From Bacillus niameyensis (lineage in GTDB: Bacteria > Bacillota > Bacilli > Bacillales > Bacillaceae_C), in NCBI RefSeq assembly GCF_001375535.1, contig NZ_LN831197.1, positions 2,472,805 through 2,536,804 on the forward strand: a stretch of DNA of 64,000 nucleotides, read 5' to 3'. The stretch's first letter is position 1; each line of letters begins with the position of its first letter. Of the stretch, positions 18,790-27,984 are shown one piece after another. The notes beneath the pieces were generated by a model. That model saw only the letters and a list, made by a program, of their open reading frames with translations, had not been told where the DNA came from and did not search any database. Both the position numbers and the translations under genes were made by a program.

Positions 18790-20445
18790 TCAAACGGTAA
18801 CTGCAGCACGGCCAGCTGCTTGGGCTAATTCCTCATTAAGTTCCGCTTCCAGTTGCTGCTTCTCTATTTCTGTCCATTGGAAAATTTCGCTCATAAAGGT
18901 TAAAACATCTCTTTTCCACATTTCAACAGCGTCTATATCAAAAAGAAGCTCGCCCGTTCTGCGAATAAAGAAATCTACAGGTTTCACTACCATTTCATGT
19001 TGAATACCATACAACAATTGTGCATAAACCGCTCGTGGAATGCTCCTATTTTCTTCTGGTAGCAACTCGAGTACTTTATCGATATTCGTACCATATAACT
19101 TCGCTAACCTTCTCCCTTCTTCCTGCGATAACCCTACGCTTTCTGCCAATTTTTGCTTGTTCTGAAGAAACGCCTCTAAGTTATGCGAACCGCCGATATC
19201 GCCACCAGAAATGGGTAATTTTCTCGTAATAGATTTACCAAAATGATGATTATCCGAATCGCTTAATTTTTTTGCTACTAAATTTACAACTGTTTCCGCC
19301 ATTTTTCGATATCCTGTAAGTTTGCCGCCTGCAATTGTGATCAAGCCACTCTTAGATTCCCAAATCTCATCTTTTCTTGAAATTTCAGAAGGAGCTTTAC
19401 CTTCTTCATGGATCAAAGGTCTTACTCCAGCCCAACTTGATTCAATATTCGCTTCAGATACATTCAGTTCAGGAAACATGTAAAGAATCGCTTTTAAAAT
19501 ATAATCACGATCTGCCTTTGTCGCATACATCTCAGCAGGATCCCCATCATAAAAGGTATCAGTCGTCCCCACATAGGTTTTACCCGATCGTGGGATCGCA
19601 AAGACCATCCTTCCATCGGCTGTGTCGAAATAGACAGCCTGGTGCAAAGGGAAAACCGATTCATCAAAGACAATATGAACACCTTTGGATAAACGTAAAT
19701 GCTTGCCACTCTTTGATCCGTCTATTTCACGTAACTGGTCCACCCAAGGGCCTGTCGCGTTAACAATCTTCTTTGCTCGAATTTTAATACTTTCTCCGGT
19801 TAAGGTATCTGTCGCTTCAGCCCCAATTGCATTTCCATGTTCGTCATAGCAGAAGTTTTCCACCTTCATATAATTAAGGGCAGTGGCCCCCTTTTCAACA
19901 GCTGCTTTCATCACTTCAATCGTTAAACGAGCATCATCCGTACGATACTCGACATAAAAGCCGCTTCCCTTTAGTCCTGTTTTTTTAATAAATGGAACCC
20001 TTTCTAGTGTTTCACTCACTGACAGCATTTTTCTTCTTTCTGACTTTTTTACACCTGCTAAATAATCGTAAACCTTTAGACCAATGGATGTCGTAAACTT
20101 TCCAAAAGTCCCACCTGTATGGAATGGGAGCAACATCCATTCAGGCGTTGTAACATGTGGTCCATTTTCATACACAATCGCCCGTTCTTTTCCGAGATCT
20201 GCTACTTCCTTTATTTCAAATTGCTTTAAATAACGTAACCCGCCATGAACAAGTTTCGTTGAACGGCTTGAAGTTCCGGATGCGAAATCACACATCTCCA
20301 CTAACGCTACTTTCATTGCTCTAGTTGTAGCATCTAGAGCAATCCCAGCACCTGTAATCCCTCCGCCAATAATAAGAATGTCAAATTCGTTCTGTTCCAT
20401 TTTATTTAAAATATCGTTCCTCTTTAAACTTGAAAACTCTCCCAT
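18790..20445 (-). CDS. glpD: Aerobic glycerol-3-phosphate dehydrogenase (FAD)
   Basis: A 551-residue flavoprotein that oxidises glycerol 3-phosphate to dihydroxyacetone phosphate and hands electrons to menaquinone at the membrane. [15 protein letters not shown] binds [22 protein letters not shown] is the GlpD signature; the conserved SSWAGVRPL and [13 protein letters not shown] follow near residues 350-400. Length agrees with B. subtilis GlpD (555). ATG 20445 follows AGGGGGA at 8 bases. The order glpD then glpK is reversed from B. subtilis (glpF-glpK, glpD). A repeat and a terminator stand in its upstream region. Confidence 0.96.
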   Translation of the reverse strand: MGEFSSLKRNDILNKMEQNEFDILIIGGGITGAGIALDATTRAMKVALVEMCDFASGTSSRSTKLVHGGLRYLKQFEIKEVADLGKERAIVYENGPHVTTPEWMLLPFHTGGTFGKFTTSIGLKVYDYLAGVKKSERRKMLSVSETLERVPFIKKTGLKGSGFYVEYRTDDARLTIEVMKAAVEKGATALNYMKVENFCYDEHGNAIGAEATDTLTGESIKIRAKKIVNATGPWVDQLREIDGSKSGKHLRLSKGVHIVFDESVFPLHQAVYFDTADGRMVFAIPRSGKTYVGTTDTFYDGDPAEMYATKADRDYILKAILYMFPELNVSEANIESSWAGVRPLIHEEGKAPSEISRKDEIWESKSGLITIAGGKLTGYRKMAETVVNLVAKKLSDSDNHHFGKSITRKLPISGGDIGGSHNLEAFLQNKQKLAESVGLSQEEGRRLAKLYGTNIDKVLELLPEENRSIPRAVYAQLLYGIQHEMVVKPVDFFIRRTGELLFDIDAVEMWKRDVLTFMSEIFQWTEIEKQQLEAELNEELAQAAGRAAVTV

Positions 20446-20510
20446 TAGATGTATCCCCCTTCATATCTATAAATATGTTTTTCGCCTCTTGTTATTTGGA
20501 AATACATAAG

Positions 20511-20645
20511 AAAAGCGTAAGCGCTCGTTAGCGACGTACAAACTTTTTAATAAGGATGAACGGCTAAAGAAGCGCCGTTCTGACCAACGTCCTGTTGACT
20601 TATCGTAGGAAGAAGCTGAAAGTTTGCTAGTCGCTGGAGCTAGAT
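20511..20645. repeat. Dispersed hairpin repeat, copy E
   Basis: 135 bp of the copy A/B family, starting AAAAGCGTAAGCGC and ending GTCGCTGGAGCTAGA; shares GACGTACAAAC, GATGAACGGCTAAAG, CCAACGTCCTGTTG and ACTTATCGTAGGAAG. It lies in the upstream region of glpD, between a terminator and the gene. Confidence 0.8.
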
Positions 20646-20651
20646 CCAAAT

Positions 20652-20712
20652 TATAAAAAAAAGAGACGCAAAACGAACACTAGTGAAAAAACATTAGTGT
20701 CGTATGGTCTCT
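20652..20712 (-). terminator. Terminator, end of the YIEGIA operon or glpD leader attenuator
   Basis: On the minus strand AGAGAC and ACACTA pair with TAGTGT and GTCTCT, and eight T residues follow. It can simply end the YIEGIA transcript. It could also be a leader terminator of glpD relieved by the GlpP antiterminator, as in B. subtilis, because no clear promoter lies between it and glpD. A TATAAT at 20773-20778 upstream of it lacks a good -35 box. The rest of 20446-20802 is repeat E. Confidence 0.7.
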
Positions 20713-20802
20713 CCAATTCTCCAACCAATAAATGAACTTTTCTCTATATTAACACAAGTAAAACTTTTTCGCATTATAAATATTCCTTTTCACTGGATTA
20801 CT

Positions 20803-20997
20803 TTAACGTGAAACAATAATAATCGTATTTTCATCTAATTCATGCGCACTCGAGTCCATAATCCTTTCTAGCCTTTTCCCCATTTTTTGAGCAGTCTCAT
20901 TATTATCCACTATAAAAACCGGAGATCCTCCCCCTTGTATATGCCCTGCCTTCGTAGTCACAATGGCAATAATCGCTGTTTGTTTTTCATCAGCCAT
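20803..20997 (-). CDS. Small protein, partner (capping subunit) of YIEGIA
   Basis: A 64-residue soluble protein with alternating beta/alpha character (AIIAIVTTKAGHIQGGGSPVF, then a helix, then NTIIIVSR). It matches the small partner regularly found behind YIEGIA genes in Bacillaceae and annotated as a capping subunit; I recognise this from gene order and general form rather than from a motif. GGAGGATG precedes its ATG, and the gap to the upstream gene is 23 bases. Confidence 0.6.
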   Translation of the reverse strand: MADEKQTAIIAIVTTKAGHIQGGGSPVFIVDNNETAQKMGKRLERIMDSSAHELDENTIIIVSR

Positions 20998-21020
20998 AAT
21001 TCATCCTCCGTTTAACCACA

Positions 21021-21902
21021 CTACTTTTTCCCCTTATCCGCTTCCTTTGGCAATCGAATAGCACTATCTAATATAGGGACATTTTCTAACACAGTCTTTA
21101 CTTGAGAAAATTCCCTTTCCTGTGGCATTAAAAATAAACCGATTCTTCCATCCTCCAGCTTTCTTTTAGTGAGAGGAACAATCGCCGGCTCACCTGAGTC
21201 TAAATAGACGCCAAGAATATTGGCTACATGATGAAGCATAGCCTGCCTTTGTCCAAGATAGGATAATGTCACTGCTGCACTGTCCGTTTTTGGAGTGATA
21301 ATAGCACCTACTCCCCGTTCCAAGATTACTTCTCGATCTGATTCCAGCCCAACATTTTTAATATGTATGTCCCCAACAAATAAATTGGGCCCTTTAAAGT
21401 GGATTTTAGCTTCAGCTACATCTGCAACTGATGATATTAATTTCCCAGACATATTTTTCTTTACAACGAAGAGCATTATTACTCCAGCAATAGGACCTGA
21501 CCAAATAAAAAAAGTAGAAAACAATGTCGTCACTAATGCTGTGAACATCACTAAATAATTTCTACTTTCAAAGGCTTGGGCCATTCCTTCGATAAAAGGT
21601 GTTCCACGTTTGACTAACTCCAATTCATCAATATTCGCAAGCGTGTCTCTCTCCATCTTACGCACTTCACGAAATTGGGTAGCAGCCAGACCTAAAAATG
21701 TAACCGCGGTCCAATTTTTTTCTAATACAGCTGGTACAGAAACCGCGCCAATAAAGGCAGCAACAAAACCTAGAGACATATGAATAATCCGTCCCTGCGG
21801 GTAGGTAGGGTATTGTCTAAAATCTGTTCGTAGCAATATTGATCGCGATATGCATCCAAAGGTAACCCCGATGATGACCGAAAGTAAATAATGATGCCCC
21901 AT
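21021..21902 (-). CDS. YIEGIA family membrane protein
   Basis: A 293-residue protein. The N-terminal half has about four hydrophobic helices; the family motif appears as TPFIEGMAQAFE near residue 100 (YIEGIA in the type members). The C-terminal half is soluble with a beta-rich core (PNLFVGDIHIKNVGLESDR and on). The family is confined to spore-forming Firmicutes and its biochemical role is not known to me. Co-transcribed with the following 64-residue gene. Confidence 0.7.
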   Translation of the reverse strand: MGHHYLLSVIIGVTFGCISRSILLRTDFRQYPTYPQGRIIHMSLGFVAAFIGAVSVPAVLEKNWTAVTFLGLAATQFREVRKMERDTLANIDELELVKRGTPFIEGMAQAFESRNYLVMFTALVTTLFSTFFIWSGPIAGVIMLFVVKKNMSGKLISSVADVAEAKIHFKGPNLFVGDIHIKNVGLESDREVILERGVGAIITPKTDSAAVTLSYLGQRQAMLHHVANILGVYLDSGEPAIVPLTKRKLEDGRIGLFLMPQEREFSQVKTVLENVPILDSAIRLPKEADKGKK

Positions 21903-22088
21903 ACATCGTCCGACCCCTTTTAAAATTATATGGTGTTAGCATCACCATTATTTGAACTTTTATGTAAATCATACATACAGTCAAACTAGCCTTGCACGGA
22001 AACACCTATGGCCATCAGAACAAGATCGAATATAAATTGCAATTAACAGAAGAATAAAGATGAAGGATATTATTAGGGGGGATTTCCA

Positions 22089-22463
22089 TTGGCAAATGAA
22101 TTAGAACCGCGAGAAATTCTTGATTTCGAGCAAAAACAACACGAATTGCAACAAAATAAAATGCAACTTGATCAGCAATTTCAGAATTATAAGCAACAAA
22201 CAATGCAAGCCATGCAACAAGCAAGCCAAACGATTCAGCAAAATGCCAAATTGGTGGATATGCAAGCAATGCAACAGGCGCAGCAGCAACTTCAGCAAGC
22301 TACTCAACAATTAAATCTTATGCAGGGGCTTGCCGCACAACAAGCGACAACTGCAAAACAACAACAGTTAGAACAAGTTCAACAACAAATTGAGCAAGCA
22401 TCCCAAACTCTTCAATTGATTCAATCTTTAAATAGTGGAAATCAAAGCTTTAAAAAAGGGTAG
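22089..22463 (+). CDS. Glutamine-rich low-complexity small protein
   Basis: A 124-residue protein with 41 glutamines (33 percent), almost entirely helical or coiled-coil in character after residue 15 (for example MQQAQQQLQQATQQLN). It has no membrane segment, no cysteine and no signal peptide. Translation starts at TTG 22089, seven bases after AGGGGGG. A strong terminator follows, so it is a complete single-gene unit. I recognise no family with known function; glutamine-rich proteins of this size occur among spore coat or spore-associated proteins, which is only a suggestion. Confidence 0.75.
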   Translation: MANELEPREILDFEQKQHELQQNKMQLDQQFQNYKQQTMQAMQQASQTIQQNAKLVDMQAMQQAQQQLQQATQQLNLMQGLAAQQATTAKQQQLEQVQQQIEQASQTLQLIQSLNSGNQSFKKG

Positions 22464-22480
22464 ATCTCCACTATTTCAAA

Positions 22481-22509
22481 ACCGGGCGATCATGTGCCCG
22501 GTTATTTTT
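22481..22509 (+). terminator. Terminator of the glutamine-rich gene
   Basis: ACCGGGC / GCCCGGT stem with 8-base loop followed by TATTTTTC. The stop codon of the converging iron-sulfur subunit gene overlaps its edge. Confidence 0.85.
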
Positions 22510-22990
22510 CTATTGATCTTACCTCTTGTAAAACAGCTTTAACTGCTTCTTCGATTTCAGCATACCCTGTGCATCTACATAGATTGGACTCTAGCCATTC
22601 CTGAATAGTTGAATCGTCAGCATTAGGTTTGCTTTCGACCAATGCTTGACAGTTTAAAATGAAACCAGGCGTGCAATAACCACATTGAATCGCCCATTTT
22701 TCAATAAATGCTTTTTGCACAAGTGAATTTTTCAGACCTTCAATTGTTGTAATCATTTTATCTTTATTTTCAATTGTTAAGTATAAGCATGAGTGATTCG
22801 GTTCCCCATCAATTAGCACTGTACAAGCCCCGCAATCTCCATTTGAACAGGCCCGCTTAGCTCCAGTCAAACCGAATCCTTCTCGTAAAGTGTACAATAA
22901 AGTGTCTGCAGACCGAATCACCGCCTCCTTCGTTTCTCCATTGACATGAAGGGGCAGCACCATTTTGGATTTTCCGTTTGCAATCTTCAT
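22502..22990 (-). CDS. Molybdenum hydroxylase, [2Fe-2S] subunit
   Basis: A 162-residue iron-sulfur subunit of a xanthine dehydrogenase-family enzyme. The N-terminal plant-ferredoxin cluster is CSNGDCGACTVLIDG with the fourth Cys in HSCLYL; the second, helical cluster is QCGYCTPG and LCRCTGY. Electrons pass through it from molybdenum to FAD. The ATG at 22990 overlaps the stop of the FAD subunit gene (ATGA); a longer in-frame start inside that gene has no ribosome site. Confidence 0.92.
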   Translation of the reverse strand: MKIANGKSKMVLPLHVNGETKEAVIRSADTLLYTLREGFGLTGAKRACSNGDCGACTVLIDGEPNHSCLYLTIENKDKMITTIEGLKNSLVQKAFIEKWAIQCGYCTPGFILNCQALVESKPNADDSTIQEWLESNLCRCTGYAEIEEAVKAVLQEVRSIEK

Positions 22991-23820
22991 ATGACCAACT
23001 CCAATGCTTCGATCGTTTCTTCCAAACATTGTTTTAATAAAAAATGCCGATAATCTTTCGATGCTTGAAGATCATCTATGATAGGAGCTGGAAGAAGCGT
23101 ACTTGCTTTTACTACTCTTTCACCAGCAGATAGAGTCAAATCATTTAAAACAGCTTCTAGCTCTTTAGAGCGAAAAGGATATTCACACACACCGCTTAAT
23201 GCGACCCGAAGTGAACCATCTTTAACGAGAGCGGCTAATGATACGATCGGATAACCGACCCGTGACTGCTTCGTTTTTTTCAGACTGAAAAAAGGACATT
23301 CCGTAAAGGATGCATCTAGTTGAAAGTCGACTAAAAATTGACCTGGCTCTAATCGAAACTTTTGTTCAAAAACACTTTCGATTGAAGCAATCTTTTGTTC
23401 ATGCCCAGCAATGCTAACCTTTGCATCCGCAAGTAAAAGCGGAAGTACTCCTTCTCGGTAAATCAACTGGCTATTCACGTTCCCACCAATTGTAATTTTG
23501 TTACGAGAAGTACGGTCTGCAATTCTCCTTACCTTTTCACCCATTAAAGGGAAAATACAAGAATCCGTAATTAGATTTAAACTAACCGCGGCTCCTATTC
23601 TAATCCGCTCCCCATCTTTTAGAAGAGAATGACATTCAGGGATTCCTTTCACATCAATGATTGCATCTGCTTGTAGCTGATTGATTCTGGCAAAGGTAAT
23701 AAATTCTGTTCCACCTGAGATAAATAATGCCTTCTCTCCACTTTCCGTCGACTTTTGGAAGACGTCCAGTGCTTCCTCGATGGAATCAGGCTGATAATAT
23801 TCAAAATCAAAAGGTATCAT
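22987..23820 (-). CDS. Molybdenum hydroxylase, FAD-binding subunit
   Basis: A 277-residue subunit of the CoxM/XdhB type. FISGGTEFITFARIN and TIGGNVNSQL are the two FAD-binding loops of this family (usually GGTxL and TIGGN). The C-terminal third is the CO-dehydrogenase flavoprotein C-terminal domain. GGAGGGGAT precedes the ATG, which overlaps the stop of the large subunit by 14 bases. Confidence 0.9.
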   Translation of the reverse strand: MIPFDFEYYQPDSIEEALDVFQKSTESGEKALFISGGTEFITFARINQLQADAIIDVKGIPECHSLLKDGERIRIGAAVSLNLITDSCIFPLMGEKVRRIADRTSRNKITIGGNVNSQLIYREGVLPLLLADAKVSIAGHEQKIASIESVFEQKFRLEPGQFLVDFQLDASFTECPFFSLKKTKQSRVGYPIVSLAALVKDGSLRVALSGVCEYPFRSKELEAVLNDLTLSAGERVVKASTLLPAPIIDDLQASKDYRHFLLKQCLEETIEALELVI

Positions 23821-26161
23821 CGTCCTGAATCCCCTCCTTTACCCTCCAGATATATTCCGGAATAAGCGGCAACTTATTTAGGTCAACACCAGTTGCCGAA
23901 GAAAGACTATTTGCAAGTGCAGCAGGCATGCCAATTACCCCATACTCACCAATTCCACGAGCACCATATGGCCCGTCCTTTGATGGCGTTTCGATAAAGT
24001 CAACTAAATAATTCAGAGGTTGCTCTCCAAAACGTAACATTTGATATGTTCGAAGCTGTGGATTTTGGACGATTCCTTCATTATTAAAAATGAAACCTTC
24101 ACTGCTGGCAAAGCTAAGTCCCAAATACATCCCGCCTCGCATTTGTTGAATAGCAGTCCCTCGATTAATAATCGTTCCGCCATCCAATACTGTAACAGCT
24201 TTTAATACTTGATAACTATAATCCTTAGGATTCCACTCCACTTCGACTGCCTGCACCCCAAGTGACCACCACGGACCAGGTTTTCCAAATCCCGTTTCCT
24301 TGTCCATTGGTGTGAGATGTCTTTGAATATGCTTTCCAGCACCAATCACTTGCCCTTCAATCGCATGACCATTCGGGTATTTATAACCGAGGGCGATATC
24401 CTTAATCTCCACTCCATATTCTGGGTTTTCGATTAAATATACTCTTCCTCCCCCTACCTCTAAATCATCTATAGAACATTGCAAAACAATCGATGCCGTT
24501 TTTTTCAATTGGGTAATGGCATTATCCGCTGCATTCATAACCGCCCGCCCAGCCAAGAATGTTGAACTACTTGCAACAGTTCGCCATTGATGAGGATCAT
24601 ACTGGGTGTTCAATTCCATCGTGACATGGATTTTATCAAGGCCTATTTTTAGTTTTTCCGCTAAAATTTGGGCGAGCACTGTTTTCGTACCTTGCCCAAG
24701 CTCAATCGCTGCACAGTTAAGATTGACAGTACCGTCAGCTTCAAACGTTAAAATCGCTCCAGATTGGGCGTTCGTTGCTGTAGTTGATGTTTTCCAGAAA
24801 AGCGATAATCCTTTTGAGCGAATTTTCCCGCCTTCTTCAATCCGCTCTCCTTCATTCCAACTAATTAAATCCTTAGCACGTAGCAAGCATTTTTCTGCAT
24901 CTCCAATATTACTAGCTGTTAATACCGCTTGGGTTGGCGAAGTATGACCAGGTTTAATAATATTTTTCAACCTGAACTCAATAGGGTCGATCTTTAGCTT
25001 CTTCGCTAATTGATCGATCGTACGTTCAACAGCAAAAGTAAGCTCTGGATGCCCATAGCCTCTAAAGGAAGTTCCATACGGATGATTCGTATACATACAA
25101 TACGAATCGCACCATACATGTTCAATATGGTAAGGTCCTGTACAGTCAAGTGCGGCTGCGCGAGTTATCCCTGTTGCTTGATCTGTATAAGCGCCGGAGT
25201 CAATTAAATATGTATATTGGCCGCAGACAAGTTTGCCCTCTTTCGTTGCCCCTAACTTCACAGTAGCGTCAAAACCAATATGTCCGGGAGCTGTAATCAT
25301 ATCTTCCTCCCGCTCATAATCGAGTTTTACGAGTTTTCCACCGACAGCTTTTGACGCTAAATAGGCGAGCGGCTCCAATTGAACCGTGCCTTTACCGCCA
25401 AAAGCTCCTCCTACCATTGGAGCATGAACAATAACATTACCGACTTCTATATTGAAAAATTGATTCAGTACCTTTTTAATTGTAAAAGGTGATTGGGTAC
25501 ATGAATGGACAACAACTTTTCCAACTGGATTAATCTCTACTCGCGCACTTCTAGTTTCGATTGCCGCATGGTCTGACAGATTAAATGAATAATTTGCAGA
25601 AATTTTTTCCTCGCAGTATTCCCATGCTGTTATGAAATCGCCTTTTCGAATCTTTATATGGCTGCCAATATTTGTTCCTTGCTTAGGATAGACATTGCTA
25701 ATGATTTTCTTATATTGGCCTGAATTCTCGTGAACTAATGGAGCATTTTTTTCAAATGCTTGTTTAACAGAATTTACGACAGGCAATGGTTCGTATTCTA
25801 CTTTTACCTTTAAAGCCGCTTGTTTTGCTTGATATTCTAAATCTGCCACGATAATCGCCATAGGTTCCCCAAAATAACGTACTTTTTCAAAAGCAAGCGG
25901 TGGTCGATCAGCTAAAATCGGACCAATATGAAAGGGAAAGGAATCCCCGGTTACGATAGCTCGAACTCCTGGAACATTCCAAGCTTCCTTCGTATTGATC
26001 GCTTTGATTTTTGCATGAGCATAAGAACTTGTGACAAGCTTGGCATGTAACATACCCGGGGTCGAAAAGTCACCTACATAGCGAACAGTCCCCGCTGCTT
26101 TTTCAACGGTATCAATCCTTTGTTCTGCTTTTCCTACTGTATACCAAGGAAGATGTTCCAC
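23807..26161 (-). CDS. Molybdenum hydroxylase, molybdopterin-binding large subunit (xanthine dehydrogenase family)
   Basis: A 784-residue catalytic subunit that hydroxylates a purine or other N-heterocycle or aldehyde with water as oxygen donor. APMVGGAFGGKG contacts the cofactor; GTSFRGYGHPE is the loop next to the substrate pocket; GARGIGEYGVIG near the end holds the catalytic Glu. The AYRCSFR loop of CO dehydrogenase is absent, so CO is not the substrate. Purine use (B. subtilis PucD type) is the likeliest guess, unproven. I start it at GTG 26161, ten bases after AGGAGG. The frame stays open for another 50 codons upstream but that extension runs into the divergent XdhC gene. Confidence 0.88.
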   Translation of the reverse strand: MEHLPWYTVGKAEQRIDTVEKAAGTVRYVGDFSTPGMLHAKLVTSSYAHAKIKAINTKEAWNVPGVRAIVTGDSFPFHIGPILADRPPLAFEKVRYFGEPMAIIVADLEYQAKQAALKVKVEYEPLPVVNSVKQAFEKNAPLVHENSGQYKKIISNVYPKQGTNIGSHIKIRKGDFITAWEYCEEKISANYSFNLSDHAAIETRSARVEINPVGKVVVHSCTQSPFTIKKVLNQFFNIEVGNVIVHAPMVGGAFGGKGTVQLEPLAYLASKAVGGKLVKLDYEREEDMITAPGHIGFDATVKLGATKEGKLVCGQYTYLIDSGAYTDQATGITRAAALDCTGPYHIEHVWCDSYCMYTNHPYGTSFRGYGHPELTFAVERTIDQLAKKLKIDPIEFRLKNIIKPGHTSPTQAVLTASNIGDAEKCLLRAKDLISWNEGERIEEGGKIRSKGLSLFWKTSTTATNAQSGAILTFEADGTVNLNCAAIELGQGTKTVLAQILAEKLKIGLDKIHVTMELNTQYDPHQWRTVASSSTFLAGRAVMNAADNAITQLKKTASIVLQCSIDDLEVGGGRVYLIENPEYGVEIKDIALGYKYPNGHAIEGQVIGAGKHIQRHLTPMDKETGFGKPGPWWSLGVQAVEVEWNPKDYSYQVLKAVTVLDGGTIINRGTAIQQMRGGMYLGLSFASSEGFIFNNEGIVQNPQLRTYQMLRFGEQPLNYLVDFIETPSKDGPYGARGIGEYGVIGMPAALANSLSSATGVDLNKLPLIPEYIWRVKEGIQDDDTF

Positions 26162-26285
26162 TTCAACACCGCCTCCTGATCTATATATGAAAGGTATCGT
26201 AACCAGCTCTATGAAAAATATGTAATCAGGATGAAATATTGGTAATGGGGAAAAGTAAAGAAAGATTATATACGGAGGAAAGGAT

Positions 26286-27272
26286 ATGGAATTTATCCAT
26301 GAGATTATCAATCAAATTACGAGTAACAACACTCCAGCTGCATTAGCTATGATTATAAATGTTGAAGGGTCCTCCTACAGAAAACAAGGAGCTTGGATGC
26401 TTTCACGGAAAGAACGATCTCCGATTGGTTTATTAAGTGGTGGGTGTCTTGAACAAGATGTTGCAGAACATGCGAAAACAATCTTTTCCACCCAAAAAAT
26501 GAGGAAGCTTGAATATGATTTAAGCTCTGAAGATGATTTAGGTTGGGGGCAAGGAGCTGGTTGCAATGGTAAAATCACAGTTTTATTACGCGATGTTGAT
26601 GTAGCATTGCGCAAAGCACTTGCTGAAGCACAATTACATCTAACAAATGGGAAACCTGTTTTATACATTCAATCACTAACCCACTATGATAAGTTTGCCT
26701 TTTACCATAAAGAAGATGATCCATCCTATTATTTTGCAACTATTTTAGCCAAATCTTGTGCCTTTTCTCATAAAGTCGGGTTTTTACACAAAAATGATGG
26801 TTGCTATTATTATCAACTGATCTGGCCAAAACCCCATTTATATATTATCGGCGCAGGATTGGACGCGAAACCGCTCGTTCAGTTTGCTTCAGATACTGAT
26901 TATGTTGTGCATATGATTGACTGGCGTTCAACCTTTTGTTGCAATGAACGTTTTCCCGAGGCCTCTTTCTTCATAGTTGGTGAACCTGATGAACTGATAG
27001 AAACGATTCCCCTTAGCTCTTTTGATTCCGTTATTATTATGACCCATGATTTCCAGCGGGATCGTCGGGTATTACAAATATTGCAAGAGAAAACATTATT
27101 ATACGTTGGCATATTAGGTTCTAGAAAAAGAACGGAACGCTTATTAAACAGTTCAATCCCGAACTGGCTTCATTCGCCGATTGGCCTAGGGATTGGGGCA
27201 GAAGGGCCAAAGGAAATTGCTATTAGCATAATGGGGGAATTAATCGCTGCTCGACGGGGGAAATTAACATGA
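26286..27272 (+). CDS. XdhC family molybdenum cofactor sulfuration/insertion protein
   Basis: A 328-residue XdhC/CoxI-type protein (PucA-like) that binds molybdenum cofactor, promotes its sulfuration and delivers it to the hydroxylase. The N-terminal domain shows VEGSSYRKQGAWML and GLLSGGCLEQDV; the C-terminal Rossmann domain shows YIIGAGLDAKPLVQFA and ends with IGLGIGAEGPKEIAISIMGE, a family hallmark. GGAGGAAAGG precedes the ATG. It is divergent from the hydroxylase operon, sharing a 124-bp promoter region, and overlaps the next gene by ATGA. Confidence 0.9.
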   Translation: MEFIHEIINQITSNNTPAALAMIINVEGSSYRKQGAWMLSRKERSPIGLLSGGCLEQDVAEHAKTIFSTQKMRKLEYDLSSEDDLGWGQGAGCNGKITVLLRDVDVALRKALAEAQLHLTNGKPVLYIQSLTHYDKFAFYHKEDDPSYYFATILAKSCAFSHKVGFLHKNDGCYYYQLIWPKPHLYIIGAGLDAKPLVQFASDTDYVVHMIDWRSTFCCNERFPEASFFIVGEPDELIETIPLSSFDSVIIMTHDFQRDRRVLQILQEKTLLYVGILGSRKRTERLLNSSIPNWLHSPIGLGIGAEGPKEIAISIMGELIAARRGKLT

Positions 27273-27877
27273 AGACAGCTGGTATTTATTTAGCAGCAGG
27301 TAATAGCTCACGAATGGGTAAAAATAAACTAGCTCTTCCCTTTCAGTCGACAACACTCGGTGAAAAGGGGCTACGGGCAGCATTAAAGTCGAAACTTGAG
27401 AAAGTATTTGTCGTTACTAGGGCGGGTGTCGACCCATATTGGATCTCCTCTAGTCTGAAAACTCATTCTAAATGTTCCATTGTACCTTGCCATTCCGCTC
27501 ACCTCGGACAAGCTGAATCGCTAAAGTGCGGTATTCGCTCCGCACAAGTAGAAAATATAGATTCCGTAATGGTGTTACTTGCTGATCAACCGTTTATAAC
27601 AGATACAGTGATTGGAAAATTAATAAATACTATGGAAGAGAATCCTCACTATTTATTTGTCGCTAGTATTTGCCATGACCAAGTAACACCACCAGTCTTA
27701 TTCTCTTCACCCATGTTTCCTGCTCTTTTGACATTAAAAGGAGATAAAGGTGCAAAAGCCCTTTTGAATAAGGAATACGCGAATACAGGGAAATTTTTAG
27801 CCTTCCCTAATAAGCAAACTTTCTTGGATATCGATAAGGAGGCAGATTATCAAAGAGTACTTCGTAATGTTCCATAA
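27269..27877 (+). CDS. MobA/MocA-like molybdenum cofactor nucleotidyltransferase
   Basis: A 202-residue NTP transferase (PucB-like) that attaches a nucleotide, probably CMP, to molybdopterin for the hydroxylase. The N-terminal loop is LAAGNSSRMGKNK (variant of LAAGxSxRMGxxK), and the metal-binding loop is VMVLLADQPF. Many xanthine dehydrogenase-type enzymes of bacteria use the cytosine form of the cofactor, which suits this MocA-type gene. It starts inside the stop of XdhC (ATGA), so the two are translated together. Confidence 0.88.
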   Translation: MKTAGIYLAAGNSSRMGKNKLALPFQSTTLGEKGLRAALKSKLEKVFVVTRAGVDPYWISSSLKTHSKCSIVPCHSAHLGQAESLKCGIRSAQVENIDSVMVLLADQPFITDTVIGKLINTMEENPHYLFVASICHDQVTPPVLFSSPMFPALLTLKGDKGAKALLNKEYANTGKFLAFPNKQTFLDIDKEADYQRVLRNVP

Positions 27878-27928
27878 CCCCTTCATTTGAAAAAAGGCTA
27901 AATCATTGTTATGGTTAAAAAATGTGAC

Positions 27929-27952
27929 TTGTCAATATGTACATATTGACAA
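27929..27952. promoter_or_regulatory. Perfect 24-bp palindrome upstream of the BCCT gene
   Basis: Twelve bases TTGTCAATATGT are followed at once by their exact reverse complement. It lies 33-56 bases before the ATG of the transporter and contains a -35-like TTGACA. The size and symmetry fit a dimeric repressor (MarR/GbsR or TetR type); which regulator is unknown. Confidence 0.65.
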
Positions 27953-27984
27953 CTATCTTAATCCCACAAAGGAATGGAATACAA

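Noticed and set aside
26162-26311. 50-codon N-terminal extension of the molybdenum hydroxylase large subunit
   Set aside because: It overlaps the divergent XdhC gene, is hydrophobic without family similarity, and the true GTG has an AGGAGG site.
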